Assembly: GCA_904419315.1 (NCBI GenBank)
Contig: CAJFQY010000019.1
Span: 1-34,664 of the forward strand
DNA length: 34,664 nt
Source: Zongyangia gallinarum
GTDB lineage: Bacteria; Bacillota; Clostridia; Oscillospirales; Ruminococcaceae
Direction of reading: 5' to 3'
Shown one piece after another: positions 21,775 through 29,606 of the stretch; the stretch's first letter is position 1; each line of letters begins with the position of its first letter. Made by a program: the position numbers and the translations under genes. A model generated the notes under the pieces. The model was not told the DNA's origin. It ran no database searches and saw nothing but the letters and a program-made list of their open reading frames with translations.

Positions 21775-24759
21775 TTATTTACGCCGGGTCAGGGTGACTG
21801 CGGTAGCAGCTCCGAGAAGAAGAACCATGGCAACGATGGGATAAGCAATATCTCCGGTTACCGGGTTTTCCTTATCTCCGCTGGTGGTATGCTGATTATC
21901 CTGCCCATCAGTGTCGGGCCAATGCCAATCGCTTTCGCTGCCACCGGGAATGGACGGGTGCTCATCCGGCTGATTGGGTTCTTCGGGGGTTTCACCGCCG
22001 CCCAGTGCAGGAATGGCAAGCTGGACGGGGATTTCTATAGACTCGCCGTTCAAAGTAAGGGTAATGACGCCAGTGATAGAACCAGGCTGGGTAGCGGTTG
22101 CTTCTGTCAGGGCAAAGTCTTCTGTCCACTGGGCAGAGATTAGCTCATTTTCGATGCATCCTGCTACCAGCGCCATCAGGTCATCCGCAGTGGTCTCATT
22201 GGTGGCCTCATACTGGGAAAGAGCCTGCTTGGCAGCATCTGCTGCTTCCTGTAGGGTCTGGGCAGTTTCGCTGAAGTGCAGCACATATTCCTGATATCCT
22301 CTGTGATCCCCGGAGGTGACGGAGATGGTCACGGTTGCCGGCAGAGTATCGGAGGAAGTGGTGATGTTGATCTGAGCATCCTTGCTGGTGGCGGTTGCAG
22401 TGATTTCAGGCATGCTTTCGCCACGGTCAAGGACAATGTCATAGGAATAGTCATCGGAGGAGAAATCAGCCAGCGCTTCGCCATCTAGGGAGATGGAAGC
22501 TAGTTCTGCGGAAGCTAGTCCGCGAATATATTTGGCAAACTCCTCTGCGATAAGGGTGTAAGCTCCATCATTGGGATGGATGGTATCGGGGAACCACTCG
22601 GGATGCCCAGCGGAGAAGGAGTGCATATCAATGACATCCAGTCCCAATTCCTGACCGATTTCCTCAATGGTGGGGACAATTTCTTCATGGATATAGGTCT
22701 TTTGAGGTTCAGCACCGTAGCTTGTCATGGGCAGAGCCAAAAATACCTTGGGCTGAGAGGGAAGATTCATGTATTCCTGAGCTAAAGCAGTATAATCGCC
22801 TTTGAATTTATATCCCTCGTTTTCCCATACCCAGTCGATACCATCGTTGGTACCTAGCATGAGGATGACAATATCGGGGTCAAAGGCTTTGCCAAGCTCA
22901 TAGCGGTCCACCTTCCGGTAGGAAAGCTGACCTCCATCGATAGCGTTAGATCCGCCCACACCAGCGTTGTAAACCAGGTAGTCATCGCCTAGGATCTGCT
23001 GGAGCTGTGCGGGATAGGAATAACGGTTAAAGTCGGAGGAACCATAGCCCTCCGTGATGCTGTCGCCCACACAGAGAACACGGATGGGCTGGGTCAAACG
23101 CTGAGCTTGCTCTGTTTTTTCTAACAGGATCGACCTATTAGAAACCAGAAGCTTCTGGATGGGGGAGAGCGCCTCATAGGCGTCATACACCTCGAGGATG
23201 TCCTCTTTGTTAGCCGGTGTTACAATTTCGGGCAGGCTGTCAATCTGCTCTTCTATGGCAGCTGCCGCCTCCTTGTCAGCCGCGCTGGCAGTCGAAGGGG
23301 TAAAGATCGTAACGGTATATTCTTTCTGTGTACCATTAGCGGCTGTTACGAGATAAGTGACCGGCTGGGAGAAGTCCTGAGCCTGGCCGGAAGCTTTATC
23401 GCATACAGCGCCATCGGAGAGCTGGAAGGTGGGAGCAATATTGGTCAGATCAGTACCATCCTCCACGAGGAAATAGAAATTCTGGCCATCATCATACTGT
23501 GCAATACTGGATTCCACCGAGAGGTTGCTCAGTTCTGCATCCCAGGAACCGGTGGTGAGCTGTAGATTCTGGAACTGGACAATGGCATTGTGTCCCATGA
23601 CGCCAACACGGCCATTGGTATACAACTGAGTAGTATCCAGATCCACAATTTCATTGAAAATTTCTACACCGCCGAAGGTGTAGCTGATTTTTCCGTCGTT
23701 ATACTGTAGTTTAAAATGATAGGTTTTGCCTGCTTCAGGAGTGATCCCAGCTTCCACAAATCTGTTTTTGGCCAGATCGCTGACCAAGCTGCCCTGCCAA
23801 GGATACTCAAAAATACGGAATTGCTGGGCCAAGGCGCCGGTGGAGAGGTCGAAATTGATACAATAGCCGCCGGTTGCGCCAGGATTTTCACTTTGCGCCT
23901 GAAAGATGACACCCATGGCAACGCCGGAAATCATGGTCATATCCCCCTCAAAGACAAAGGGACCATTGATATTCTCTCCCGCAATGGCAAATGCGTCGCT
24001 GGACATAGTGGCGCGCAGGCCATCCTTGGTTTCTGTCCACTGACCGCCGGCATAGGTCAGATCAGAGAGATTGCTGACAAAATTGCTCTCTTCTGGATAC
24101 TCGGTCAGCATGGCGCTGTGATAAGTTACATCACTGTAAAAGGTGTTGAGGCCGAAATAACCGCCGGGAAGAACAACTCCCGACTGAGAAGCGACAAAAA
24201 TGTCATTGAGATATGCCGAAAGGGTATCAGTACCGTCATAGTCAATGCGCAGGGTCATTTCGGTAAGACCCGCCTCTGCGGGGGTGAGCTGGCGGGACGT
24301 ATCCCAGAAGCCGGAGCCGCCACCATTCCAGAAAATGCAGGAGTCATTGCGGCCCTTGTCCACATTGAGGCTATAAAAATGCCCTACTGGATTGGCTGGA
24401 TCTTGAACGCCGAAGATAATACCAGCTACCGTACTGTTGTCGTTGAGGGTAAAGGAAACTTCATAGGAAAACGGTTCTCCCGGAGTATAGGCCACATCGC
24501 TGAGGTAGTAGCCGTCGAGTCCCTTGTTGTTTCCTCGGACACCGTCGTTGGTTTCTTCCCATGTTCCCGTGACAGCGTGCCATCCGGTCAAATTGGTGGT
24601 AAATCCCTCTGGTGCGTCGGTTGACAGGATTTTTGCATCGCTGTCAACAGCCTGCTCCGCAGTGGGAACGTCGATGGCCCAGGCGCTGATGCCTGCGACC
24701 AGCGAGAGCGATAGGAGCAAGGCTGTCAGCCTCGCCCAAATACTTTTCTTCTTCTCCAA
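21775..24759 (-). CDS. Cell-wall-anchored multidomain SGNH hydrolase (esterase)
   Basis: A 994-residue surface protein. It has a signal peptide (1 to about 28), two LamG-like modules (about 50-225 and 230-405) and a cadherin-like/bacterial Ig-type segment (about 408-490). The SGNH hydrolase domain follows (about 555-755) with catalytic S567 in GDSITEG, LGTND and D725/H728 in DTIHPN. A second beta-sandwich (about 760-835) and a linker come next, then the sorting signal NPVTG (965-969), a hydrophobic segment and TRRK. It probably deacylates glycans at the cell surface. The start is TTG with AAGGGAAG upstream; no ATG or GTG is near. It shares module types and the AIDVP junction after the signal peptide with the broken GH32 protein on the other side of the sugar operon. 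Substrate unknown. Confidence 0.87.
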   Translation of the reverse strand: MEKKKSIWARLTALLLSLSLVAGISAWAIDVPTAEQAVDSDAKILSTDAPEGFTTNLTGWHAVTGTWEETNDGVRGNNKGLDGYYLSDVAYTPGEPFSYEVSFTLNDNSTVAGIIFGVQDPANPVGHFYSLNVDKGRNDSCIFWNGGGSGFWDTSRQLTPAEAGLTEMTLRIDYDGTDTLSAYLNDIFVASQSGVVLPGGYFGLNTFYSDVTYHSAMLTEYPEESNFVSNLSDLTYAGGQWTETKDGLRATMSSDAFAIAGENINGPFVFEGDMTMISGVAMGVIFQAQSENPGATGGYCINFDLSTGALAQQFRIFEYPWQGSLVSDLAKNRFVEAGITPEAGKTYHFKLQYNDGKISYTFGGVEIFNEIVDLDTTQLYTNGRVGVMGHNAIVQFQNLQLTTGSWDAELSNLSVESSIAQYDDGQNFYFLVEDGTDLTNIAPTFQLSDGAVCDKASGQAQDFSQPVTYLVTAANGTQKEYTVTIFTPSTASAADKEAAAAIEEQIDSLPEIVTPANKEDILEVYDAYEALSPIQKLLVSNRSILLEKTEQAQRLTQPIRVLCVGDSITEGYGSSDFNRYSYPAQLQQILGDDYLVYNAGVGGSNAIDGGQLSYRKVDRYELGKAFDPDIVILMLGTNDGIDWVWENEGYKFKGDYTALAQEYMNLPSQPKVFLALPMTSYGAEPQKTYIHEEIVPTIEEIGQELGLDVIDMHSFSAGHPEWFPDTIHPNDGAYTLIAEEFAKYIRGLASAELASISLDGEALADFSSDDYSYDIVLDRGESMPEITATATSKDAQINITTSSDTLPATVTISVTSGDHRGYQEYVLHFSETAQTLQEAADAAKQALSQYEATNETTADDLMALVAGCIENELISAQWTEDFALTEATATQPGSITGVITLTLNGESIEIPVQLAIPALGGGETPEEPNQPDEHPSIPGGSESDWHWPDTDGQDNQHTTSGDKENPVTGDIAYPIVAMVLLLGAATAVTLTRRK

Positions 24760-24975
24760 TTATCTTCCCTTCTTTTTAGAAAAATTGTGTTTAATACACT
24801 TATAGTAAGTATAAAATTTTTAGCAAATAAAATCGATTCAAGGAGGGTTTGTTTGTAATTTTTGTCAATATACGCAAAAACGTTTTAATGTTTTTTATAT
24901 GACCCAAAAATTGATGGAAAAAGTTGTCTGATTTTATTAAGTAGTCAGGACAACTTTCTCAGGCAAATTGTACTG

Positions 24976-25004
24976 TTGACAGTTTGGTCTAATGATGATA
25001 GACT
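24976..25004 (+). promoter_or_regulatory. Promoter of blaI-blaR1
   Basis: Perfect TTGACA (24976-24981), 17 bases, TAGACT (24999-25004). The first operator fills most of the spacer and -10, so repressor binding would exclude RNA polymerase. Confidence 0.65.
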
Positions 25005-25033
25005 AAAATCGATGGGTCGAATGATATTAGACC
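24986..25033. promoter_or_regulatory. Two BlaI-type operators
   Basis: Operator 1 is GGTCTAAT-GATG-ATAGACT (24986-25004) and operator 2 is GGTCGAAT-GAT-ATTAGACC (25015-25033). Each is an inverted repeat of the same half-site GGTCTAAT, and the centres are about 29 bases apart. Paired sites overlapping promoter and transcription start are the known arrangement for BlaI/MecI repressors, although the half-site differs from the staphylococcal TACA/TGTA type. Confidence 0.65.
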
Positions 25034-25048
25034 GAAGGAGGAGAAAGA

Positions 25049-25411
25049 ATGGAGCGGTACAAACTAGGGGAAATGGAGCAGAAATTCGCAGAGATGATCT
25101 GGGAACATGAGCCAGTCCCATCAGGGGAGCTGGTACGGCTATGCGAAGAAAAATTTCGCTGGAAAAAATCCACCACGTATACCATGCTCAAGCGGCTTTG
25201 TAACCGAAAAATCTTTGAAAACAGGGAAGGCACCGTCAGAGCCCTCATGAGCAAAGAGGACGTTCAGGCCATCCAGGGAGAAGAATTTTTGAAGGAGACG
25301 TTTGACGGATCCCTTCCACAGTTTTTAGCGGCGTTTACCCGGCGCAACAAACTAAGCGAAGAAGAAATTAGAGAACTGGAATCCTTGATTGAGGGGTATA
25401 AGGAGGGGTAA
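25049..25411 (+). CDS. blaI: BlaI/MecI/CopY family repressor
   Basis: A 120-residue winged-helix repressor: LGEMEQKFAEMIWEHEPVPS, then KKSTTYTMLKRLCNRKIFE as recognition helix and wing, and a C-terminal dimerisation segment ending SEEEIRELESLIEGYKEG. AAGGAGGAG precedes the ATG. It is regulated by cleavage when its membrane partner, encoded two bases after its stop, senses a signal. The pair resembles blaI-blaR1 but no beta-lactamase or PBP2a gene lies in this window, so the induced genes may be only the pair itself or lie elsewhere. Confidence 0.9.
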   Translation: MERYKLGEMEQKFAEMIWEHEPVPSGELVRLCEEKFRWKKSTTYTMLKRLCNRKIFENREGTVRALMSKEDVQAIQGEEFLKETFDGSLPQFLAAFTRRNKLSEEEIRELESLIEGYKEG

Positions 25412-25413
25412 AG

Positions 25414-27483
25414 GTGTTGGAGCAGGTTTTCTTACAGGTGCTCAATATGAGCTTTACGGCAAGCTTTGTGATACTGTTTGTGTTGGTGGTTCGTCTATGC
25501 CTGAAACGGGCGCCTAAGATTTATTCCTATGGGCTTTGGAGTGTTGTCCTTCTCCGATTGGCTTTCCCTTTTTCTTTTGAAAGCGTGCTGAGCCTGCTTC
25601 CCACAAACGCGGAGCCAATACCAACGAATATTCTGGATTCCCCCACACCTGAAATCGACACTGGAATCCGATTGATCGACCAGGCGGTCAATCAGGCGCT
25701 TCCCGCCCCAGTGGAGGTAGGAGCCAGTGTCAGCCCCATGCAGGTGCTGGTATGGGCGGGAAGCCTCATTTGGATTGTGGGTATTGGAATATTGCTGATC
25801 TACAGCATGGTAAAATTGGCCATTTTACATAGGAATCTTCAATTTTCCATCCAAGACGAGGGAAACATTTATCTGGTGGAAGGACTGGAAACCCCCTTTG
25901 TCATGGGTCTCATCCATCCTCAGATATATCTTCCCTCCGGACTTTCCGACCAGGAAAGGCGCTATATCCTTCTCCACGAGCAAACCCACATCCGGCGAAA
26001 GGACCATATTGTCAAGGTTGTTGGATTTTTGCTTGTCTGCCTGCACTGGTTTAATCCTCTGGTATGGGTGGCGTTTTTTCTCAGCAGCAAGGATATGGAG
26101 ATGTCCTGTGATGAAAGCGTCATCAAAAAGCTGGGAAGCGAAGCCAAGCGGGGCTATTCGGCGACCCTGCTGGCTTTGGCTACAGGACGAACCATTGTGG
26201 GAGGATCACCCCTTGCCTTTGGAGAGGGGAACACCAAGGGGAGGATTAAGAATGTGCTGGGTTACCGGAAGCCGGCCTTCTGGGCCGCTGTGGTGGCGCT
26301 GATTGCGGTTATTGCCGTCGGTGTGGGGCTGCTGACCAATCCCAGGGAAGAACAAGAGAACCCTAGCGCTTCCCAGTCGCAACTAGACATTGATACTATG
26401 TTGGCCTCTGTGGAAAATATGTACCAAGGATATAATGTGGAAATGGATGGAGACCGGAGTATGGGGGACAGGGTTTTGGCCGCTTTTCTGGTGCAGCTTC
26501 CTCCAGAAGGAGAAGGTGATCCTCCAGCCATTCTGGTAGGAGTAGACAAAGAGACAGGGGAAATATGGCAATATGGTGAAGAAGGGGAAGAATGGTTCGA
26601 GGCGACGCCCCATTTTAGTGAAGAGGCATTTATTCAAAACCTGTTTCAGAGTATTACCTTTGAGAACGGGACGGTAGCAATGACCATCCCCGCTGATATT
26701 CCGGATAGGTACCAGCTTTTTCTTCATGTCAGCGGTACAGCTCCTATGGGAGATGGGTCTCATATGTCGCTGCACGCCTTTGAGGGGGAGGAGGCAGACT
26801 CCTCCTGGGAACCAGGGAAAACCTATCAGCAGGAACTCTTTAGCGGCGATGTGATAGATGGGACGGAACTCTATTTTGACGTGTCCTTCACCTCGGAGAA
26901 TGGGGAAGTTCTCTATAGTGATACGCTTACCTGGATTTTTGAGGGAGGCAAGCCGAAGGCGCCAGTTTCTCTGTGGGATACTTCGGTGCAGTTCATCTTG
27001 GAAAGTAGAACTGCGTCCCTAACCTACCGAGAGGCGGATGGGAATACTTTTCAGCTTCAACTGGAGCTGCCAGAAGACTGGGAACTCAGACTCATATTAC
27101 CCAATGAAACAACTTTGTACGCCCCTGTAGCCATTTACAGGGGGGATGAACAGATTGGAACCATCAGCTACTGCGATTTTGAGTTATATGAAGGAACAAC
27201 GGCAGAGAATTTTTACCGTTCCGTTTATAATCAATTGATGTTGGGCTCCATGGTCAATTGGGACAACGAGTATACTCCGGTGACCCAGACAGAGACCACC
27301 TGTACCGCTACGGTGCAGATTTATCACCGGGAGGGGGACGCGTCAGGAGAGGTTTGGTACAATCCAGGCATTTTATCCTACAACACCGAGCTGCTTCGAT
27401 ATGTGGCTATCTCGATCAATGAAGGAGCGGCTAGCGATAGCCAGATACAAGAGATCGCCAGAAGCCTCACATTAACAAGATAA
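25414..27483 (+). CDS. blaR1: BlaR1-like M56 family membrane metalloprotease sensor with non-penicillin-binding C-terminus
   Basis: A 689-residue protein with N-terminal membrane segments (about 10-28, 35-55 and 108-130). The zinc protease motif HEQTH is at 188-192, followed by MEMSCDE with the third zinc ligand. A last membrane segment follows at about 290-308. The extracellular C-terminus (310-689) is acidic and lacks the SxxK and KTG motifs of the penicillin-binding sensor of true BlaR1, so it senses something else. GTG start with AAGGAGGGG; gap of two bases to blaI. By family knowledge the cytoplasmic protease loop inactivates the repressor on stimulation. A shared terminator follows. Confidence 0.88.
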   Translation: MLEQVFLQVLNMSFTASFVILFVLVVRLCLKRAPKIYSYGLWSVVLLRLAFPFSFESVLSLLPTNAEPIPTNILDSPTPEIDTGIRLIDQAVNQALPAPVEVGASVSPMQVLVWAGSLIWIVGIGILLIYSMVKLAILHRNLQFSIQDEGNIYLVEGLETPFVMGLIHPQIYLPSGLSDQERRYILLHEQTHIRRKDHIVKVVGFLLVCLHWFNPLVWVAFFLSSKDMEMSCDESVIKKLGSEAKRGYSATLLALATGRTIVGGSPLAFGEGNTKGRIKNVLGYRKPAFWAAVVALIAVIAVGVGLLTNPREEQENPSASQSQLDIDTMLASVENMYQGYNVEMDGDRSMGDRVLAAFLVQLPPEGEGDPPAILVGVDKETGEIWQYGEEGEEWFEATPHFSEEAFIQNLFQSITFENGTVAMTIPADIPDRYQLFLHVSGTAPMGDGSHMSLHAFEGEEADSSWEPGKTYQQELFSGDVIDGTELYFDVSFTSENGEVLYSDTLTWIFEGGKPKAPVSLWDTSVQFILESRTASLTYREADGNTFQLQLELPEDWELRLILPNETTLYAPVAIYRGDEQIGTISYCDFELYEGTTAENFYRSVYNQLMLGSMVNWDNEYTPVTQTETTCTATVQIYHREGDASGEVWYNPGILSYNTELLRYVAISINEGAASDSQIQEIARSLTLTR

Positions 27484-27494
27484 ACCATAAACTT

Positions 27495-27527
27495 AAAGCG
27501 CACGGCAGAGAAACTGCCGTGCGCTTT
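27495..27527. terminator. Bidirectional hairpin terminator between blaR1 and the small minus-strand gene
   Basis: AAAGCGCACGGCAG pairs with CTGCCGTGCGCTTT, a 14-bp perfect stem with a five-base loop. T-runs are short (TTT) on both sides. Confidence 0.7.
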
Positions 27528-27528
27528 C

Positions 27529-27747
27529 CTACGTATTGGGATGGTCGGTCATGCGATCTACGGTTTCGTCTTTTGCCAGAGGGATATCATAAATTTTAGA
27601 GTAGGATTCCGTTTCTCGCTTGGTTACCGGTGGTGTTGGCATCAGTCCGGTGCATTCGGTAGAAGACGCAACATCCATCATTTCTTCATAAAGCTCCTCT
27701 TCATCCACCGCATCATAGGGGCGGGGAGGATGATTGTTTTTCTTCAT
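27529..27747 (-). CDS. Small acidic protein of unknown function
   Basis: 72 residues, hydrophilic, no signal peptide or membrane segment. It has a proline patch near the N-terminus (NHPPRPYD), an acidic stretch DEEELYEEMMD, and then TGLMPTPPVTKRETES and YDIPLAKDETVDRM. The ATG at 27747 is ten bases from AAAGGAG; GTG 27756 is too close to that site. It is convergent with blaR1 and divergent from the DUF2461 gene. I do not recognise a family; the clean ribosome binding site and its own terminator argue that it is real. Confidence 0.65.
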   Translation of the reverse strand: MKKNNHPPRPYDAVDEEELYEEMMDVASSTECTGLMPTPPVTKRETESYSKIYDIPLAKDETVDRMTDHPNT

Positions 27748-27926
27748 TGATAACACGCTCCTTTCACTTTAGTTTTTCCACAAGTATCTTTATTTAAGCT
27801 GGAAAAAAGAGCAAGCTTTTGAGACAAAAAGGGTTGCTTGTCTTTTGAAAGGAGAGATAGTAAAATAATAAAATAAAAAGTAAGATGTGGTAAAAGTACT
27901 ACGTTTTTGATGAAGGAGGAAACACC

Positions 27927-28631
27927 ATGCCCTTTTCCCCAAAAACCATCGATTTTCTAATAGAAAACCGGCTTCACGACAGCCGGGAGTGGTTTGAAAG
28001 CCACAAAAAAGAATACCGGGACTTTGTAATCTCGCCTTTGCGGGAGCTGGTGATCGCTTTGACGCCCACCATGCTGGATATTGACCCAAAGGTGACCACC
28101 GAACCCAAAATTGACAGAACCATCTGCCGCATTTGGAGAGACACCCGTTATTCCAAGGATAAATCACGGTATCGAGATCATATGTGGATCATTTTTAAGC
28201 GAGGCAAGATGCACAGCACCGAAGTCCCCGGCCTTTATTTTGAAATTAGCCCCGATGGCTTTAATTACGGAAGCGGATTCTACCACGCTTCTACCGATTA
28301 TATGAACACCATGAGAAAACTAATACAGGAAGGGGACAAGGACGCTAAACAGGCAATGGCAGCCTATCAAAAACAGTCCCTGTTTCTTATGGAAGGGGAA
28401 TGCTTTAAACGTCCCCGTTATCAGTCGGCACCGGAAGAGCAAAAAATTTGGCTGGAACGGAGAAATATCGGGTTTTATACAGAGAGCGCCGACGCTCAGC
28501 TTCTGTTTTCGGATCAATTGGCCGAGAAGCTCAGCCAAGACTTCCAGTTGCTCACACCTATCTATCGATTTCTTGTCAAGGTGGCCCAGGTTCTCCACGA
28601 AACCGAACTACAGCGGCCATCCCTTTTATAA
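27927..28631 (+). CDS. DUF2461 family protein
   Basis: A 234-residue soluble protein matching the DUF2461 pattern: FLIENRLHDSREWFESHKKEY near the N-terminus, TICRIWRDTRYSKDKSRYRDH in the middle, GLYFEISPDGFNYGSGFYH, and a C-terminal helical part with YRFLVKVAQVLHETE. The family is widespread and of unknown biochemical function. AAGGAGG precedes the ATG. It appears to be a single-gene unit; an ECF-type promoter for the next cassette starts 25 bases after its stop. Confidence 0.88.
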   Translation: MPFSPKTIDFLIENRLHDSREWFESHKKEYRDFVISPLRELVIALTPTMLDIDPKVTTEPKIDRTICRIWRDTRYSKDKSRYRDHMWIIFKRGKMHSTEVPGLYFEISPDGFNYGSGFYHASTDYMNTMRKLIQEGDKDAKQAMAAYQKQSLFLMEGECFKRPRYQSAPEEQKIWLERRNIGFYTESADAQLLFSDQLAEKLSQDFQLLTPIYRFLVKVAQVLHETELQRPSLL

Positions 28632-28655
28632 ATTATCTAAAATATTTTTCTTTTT

Positions 28656-28684
28656 TGAATGGAATCCTCCGTTTCAATCGTATT
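28656..28684 (+). promoter_or_regulatory. ECF-sigma-type promoter of the repeat protein/sigma/anti-sigma cassette
   Basis: TGAATG (28656-28661), 17 bases, CGTATT (28679-28684) has the layout of ECF promoters (TGAAAC, 16-17 bases, CGTA). It stands upstream of the cassette that encodes an ECF sigma factor, suggesting autoregulation. Confidence 0.45.
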
Positions 28685-28720
28685 CTAAGTGAAAAAACTT
28701 ATAAAAATGGAGGAAGTAAC

Positions 28721-29104
28721 ATGAAAAAGATACTTTTAGGCGTTGTTGTGGCAGTATTGGTAATTTCCATCGGAATAACAAGCATATTTGCAATTGGCTC
28801 TGCCTACGGCCGAAACTATGCAGATGCGGATAATAATGGCGTTTGCGATAACTATGAGGCCATAGTAGACGGCGTGAGAGCGGCGGGGCGGTATTGCGGC
28901 CGAAGCTATGTAGACGCGGATAACGATGGCGTTTGCGATAACTATGAGGCCATAGTAGACGGCGTGAGAGCGGCGGGGCGGTATTGCGGCCAAAACTATG
29001 TAGACGCGGATAACGATGGTGTTTGCGATAACTATGGCGGTGGCAGGTGCTCACAAAATGGAGCAGGTAGGGGCTATGGAGCGCATAGGGGATGCAAAAG
29101 ATAA
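28721..29104 (+). CDS. Secreted calcium-loop (EF-hand/TSP3-like) repeat protein
   Basis: A 127-residue secreted protein: signal peptide (1 to about 28, MKKILLGVVVAVLVIS start), then three repeats of 30 residues centred on D-A-D-N-(N/D)-G-V-C-D-N-Y. That is a DxDxDGxxD calcium loop with a cysteine, each followed by an Ala/Gly/Arg segment and YCG. It ends in a Gly/Arg/His tail. Each repeat has two cysteines, so disulfides or metal binding are possible. AGGAAG lies before the ATG. It is the first gene of a cassette with an ECF sigma factor 19 bases downstream. It could be a calcium-dependent surface protein or the signal carrier for the anti-sigma factor; this is inference. Confidence 0.8.
   Translation: MKKILLGVVVAVLVISIGITSIFAIGSAYGRNYADADNNGVCDNYEAIVDGVRAAGRYCGRSYVDADNDGVCDNYEAIVDGVRAAGRYCGQNYVDADNDGVCDNYGGGRCSQNGAGRGYGAHRGCKR
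28808..29033 (+). repeat. 90-bp tandem repeat within the calcium-loop gene
   Basis: Units at 28808-28897 and 28898-28987 differ at only a few bases near their 5' ends and are identical over about the last 60 bases. A third, partial unit starts at 28988 and diverges after 29033. The near-identity points to recent duplication and possible length variation among strains. Confidence 0.9.
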
Positions 29105-29123
29105 AAAATGCGGAGTTTTTTAA

Positions 29124-29606
29124 ATGAGGAGCGAACAAGAGGCCAATCGCGCGATTGAGCAATATGCGGATACAGTTCGCCGTATCTGTATGGTACACTT
29201 GAAAAATTATACAGATACGGAAGATGTGTTTCAGACTGTATTTTTAAAATATGTGCAAAGTGCGATTCAATTTGAAAGTGATGAACACGAACGGGCATGG
29301 TTAATCCGGGTGACAATTAATGCCTGTAAAGATCTGCTCAAAAGTTTTTTCCGTAGCCGGACGCTATCAATTGACCAATTGATAGAACAAGCGGCCGAAC
29401 TTCCTCCCGACAATAGGGAAGTTTTAGAAGCCGTTTTGTCACTTCCAGCAAAATATAGAGACGTGGTCTATCTGCATTATTACGAGAATTATACTGCGCC
29501 TCAAATCAGCCGTATTCTTGGAAAGAACGTCAATACGGTGTATACACTCCTGACTCGTTCCAAAAAAATGTTGAAGGAAAAGCTGGGAGGTGATGAATAT
29601 GAATGA
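29124..29606 (+). CDS. ECF-type RNA polymerase sigma factor
   Basis: A 160-residue two-domain sigma factor. Sigma-2 has NYTDTEDVFQTVFLKYVQ and HERAWLIRVTINACKDLLKS. Sigma-4 has LPAKYRDVVYLHYYENYTAP followed by QISRILGKNVNTVYTLLTRSKKML. GGAG lies nine bases before the ATG. It overlaps the anti-sigma gene by eight bases, the usual arrangement for a sigma/anti-sigma pair. It probably drives the ECF-like promoter at 28656 and hence its own cassette. Confidence 0.93.
   Translation: MRSEQEANRAIEQYADTVRRICMVHLKNYTDTEDVFQTVFLKYVQSAIQFESDEHERAWLIRVTINACKDLLKSFFRSRTLSIDQLIEQAAELPPDNREVLEAVLSLPAKYRDVVYLHYYENYTAPQISRILGKNVNTVYTLLTRSKKMLKEKLGGDEYE

Larger units (their letters stand above)
24760..25048. 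other. Divergent intergenic region between SGNH gene and blaI
   Basis: No gene is seen. On the minus strand TTGCTA, 16 bases, TATAAG (about 24796-24823) is a modest candidate promoter for the SGNH gene. A perfect 9-bp inverted repeat AAAGTTGTC/GACAACTTT (24920-24928 and 24949-24957) can form a long hairpin with TTTTT after it on the minus strand. The blaI promoter and operators follow. Confidence 0.45.

Noticed and set aside
24890..24920. AAAACGTTTT palindrome considered as a catabolite-response (cre) site
   Set aside because: Flanking bases do not fit the cre consensus TGNAANCGNTNNCA and the position is far from either promoter.
25414..27483. True beta-lactam sensor BlaR1
   Set aside because: The C-terminal domain lacks the SxxK, SxN and KTG motifs of penicillin-binding sensors.
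28808..29033. Regular repeats considered as a CRISPR-like array
   Set aside because: Units are 90 bp, in frame, without unique spacers, and encode a repeat protein.
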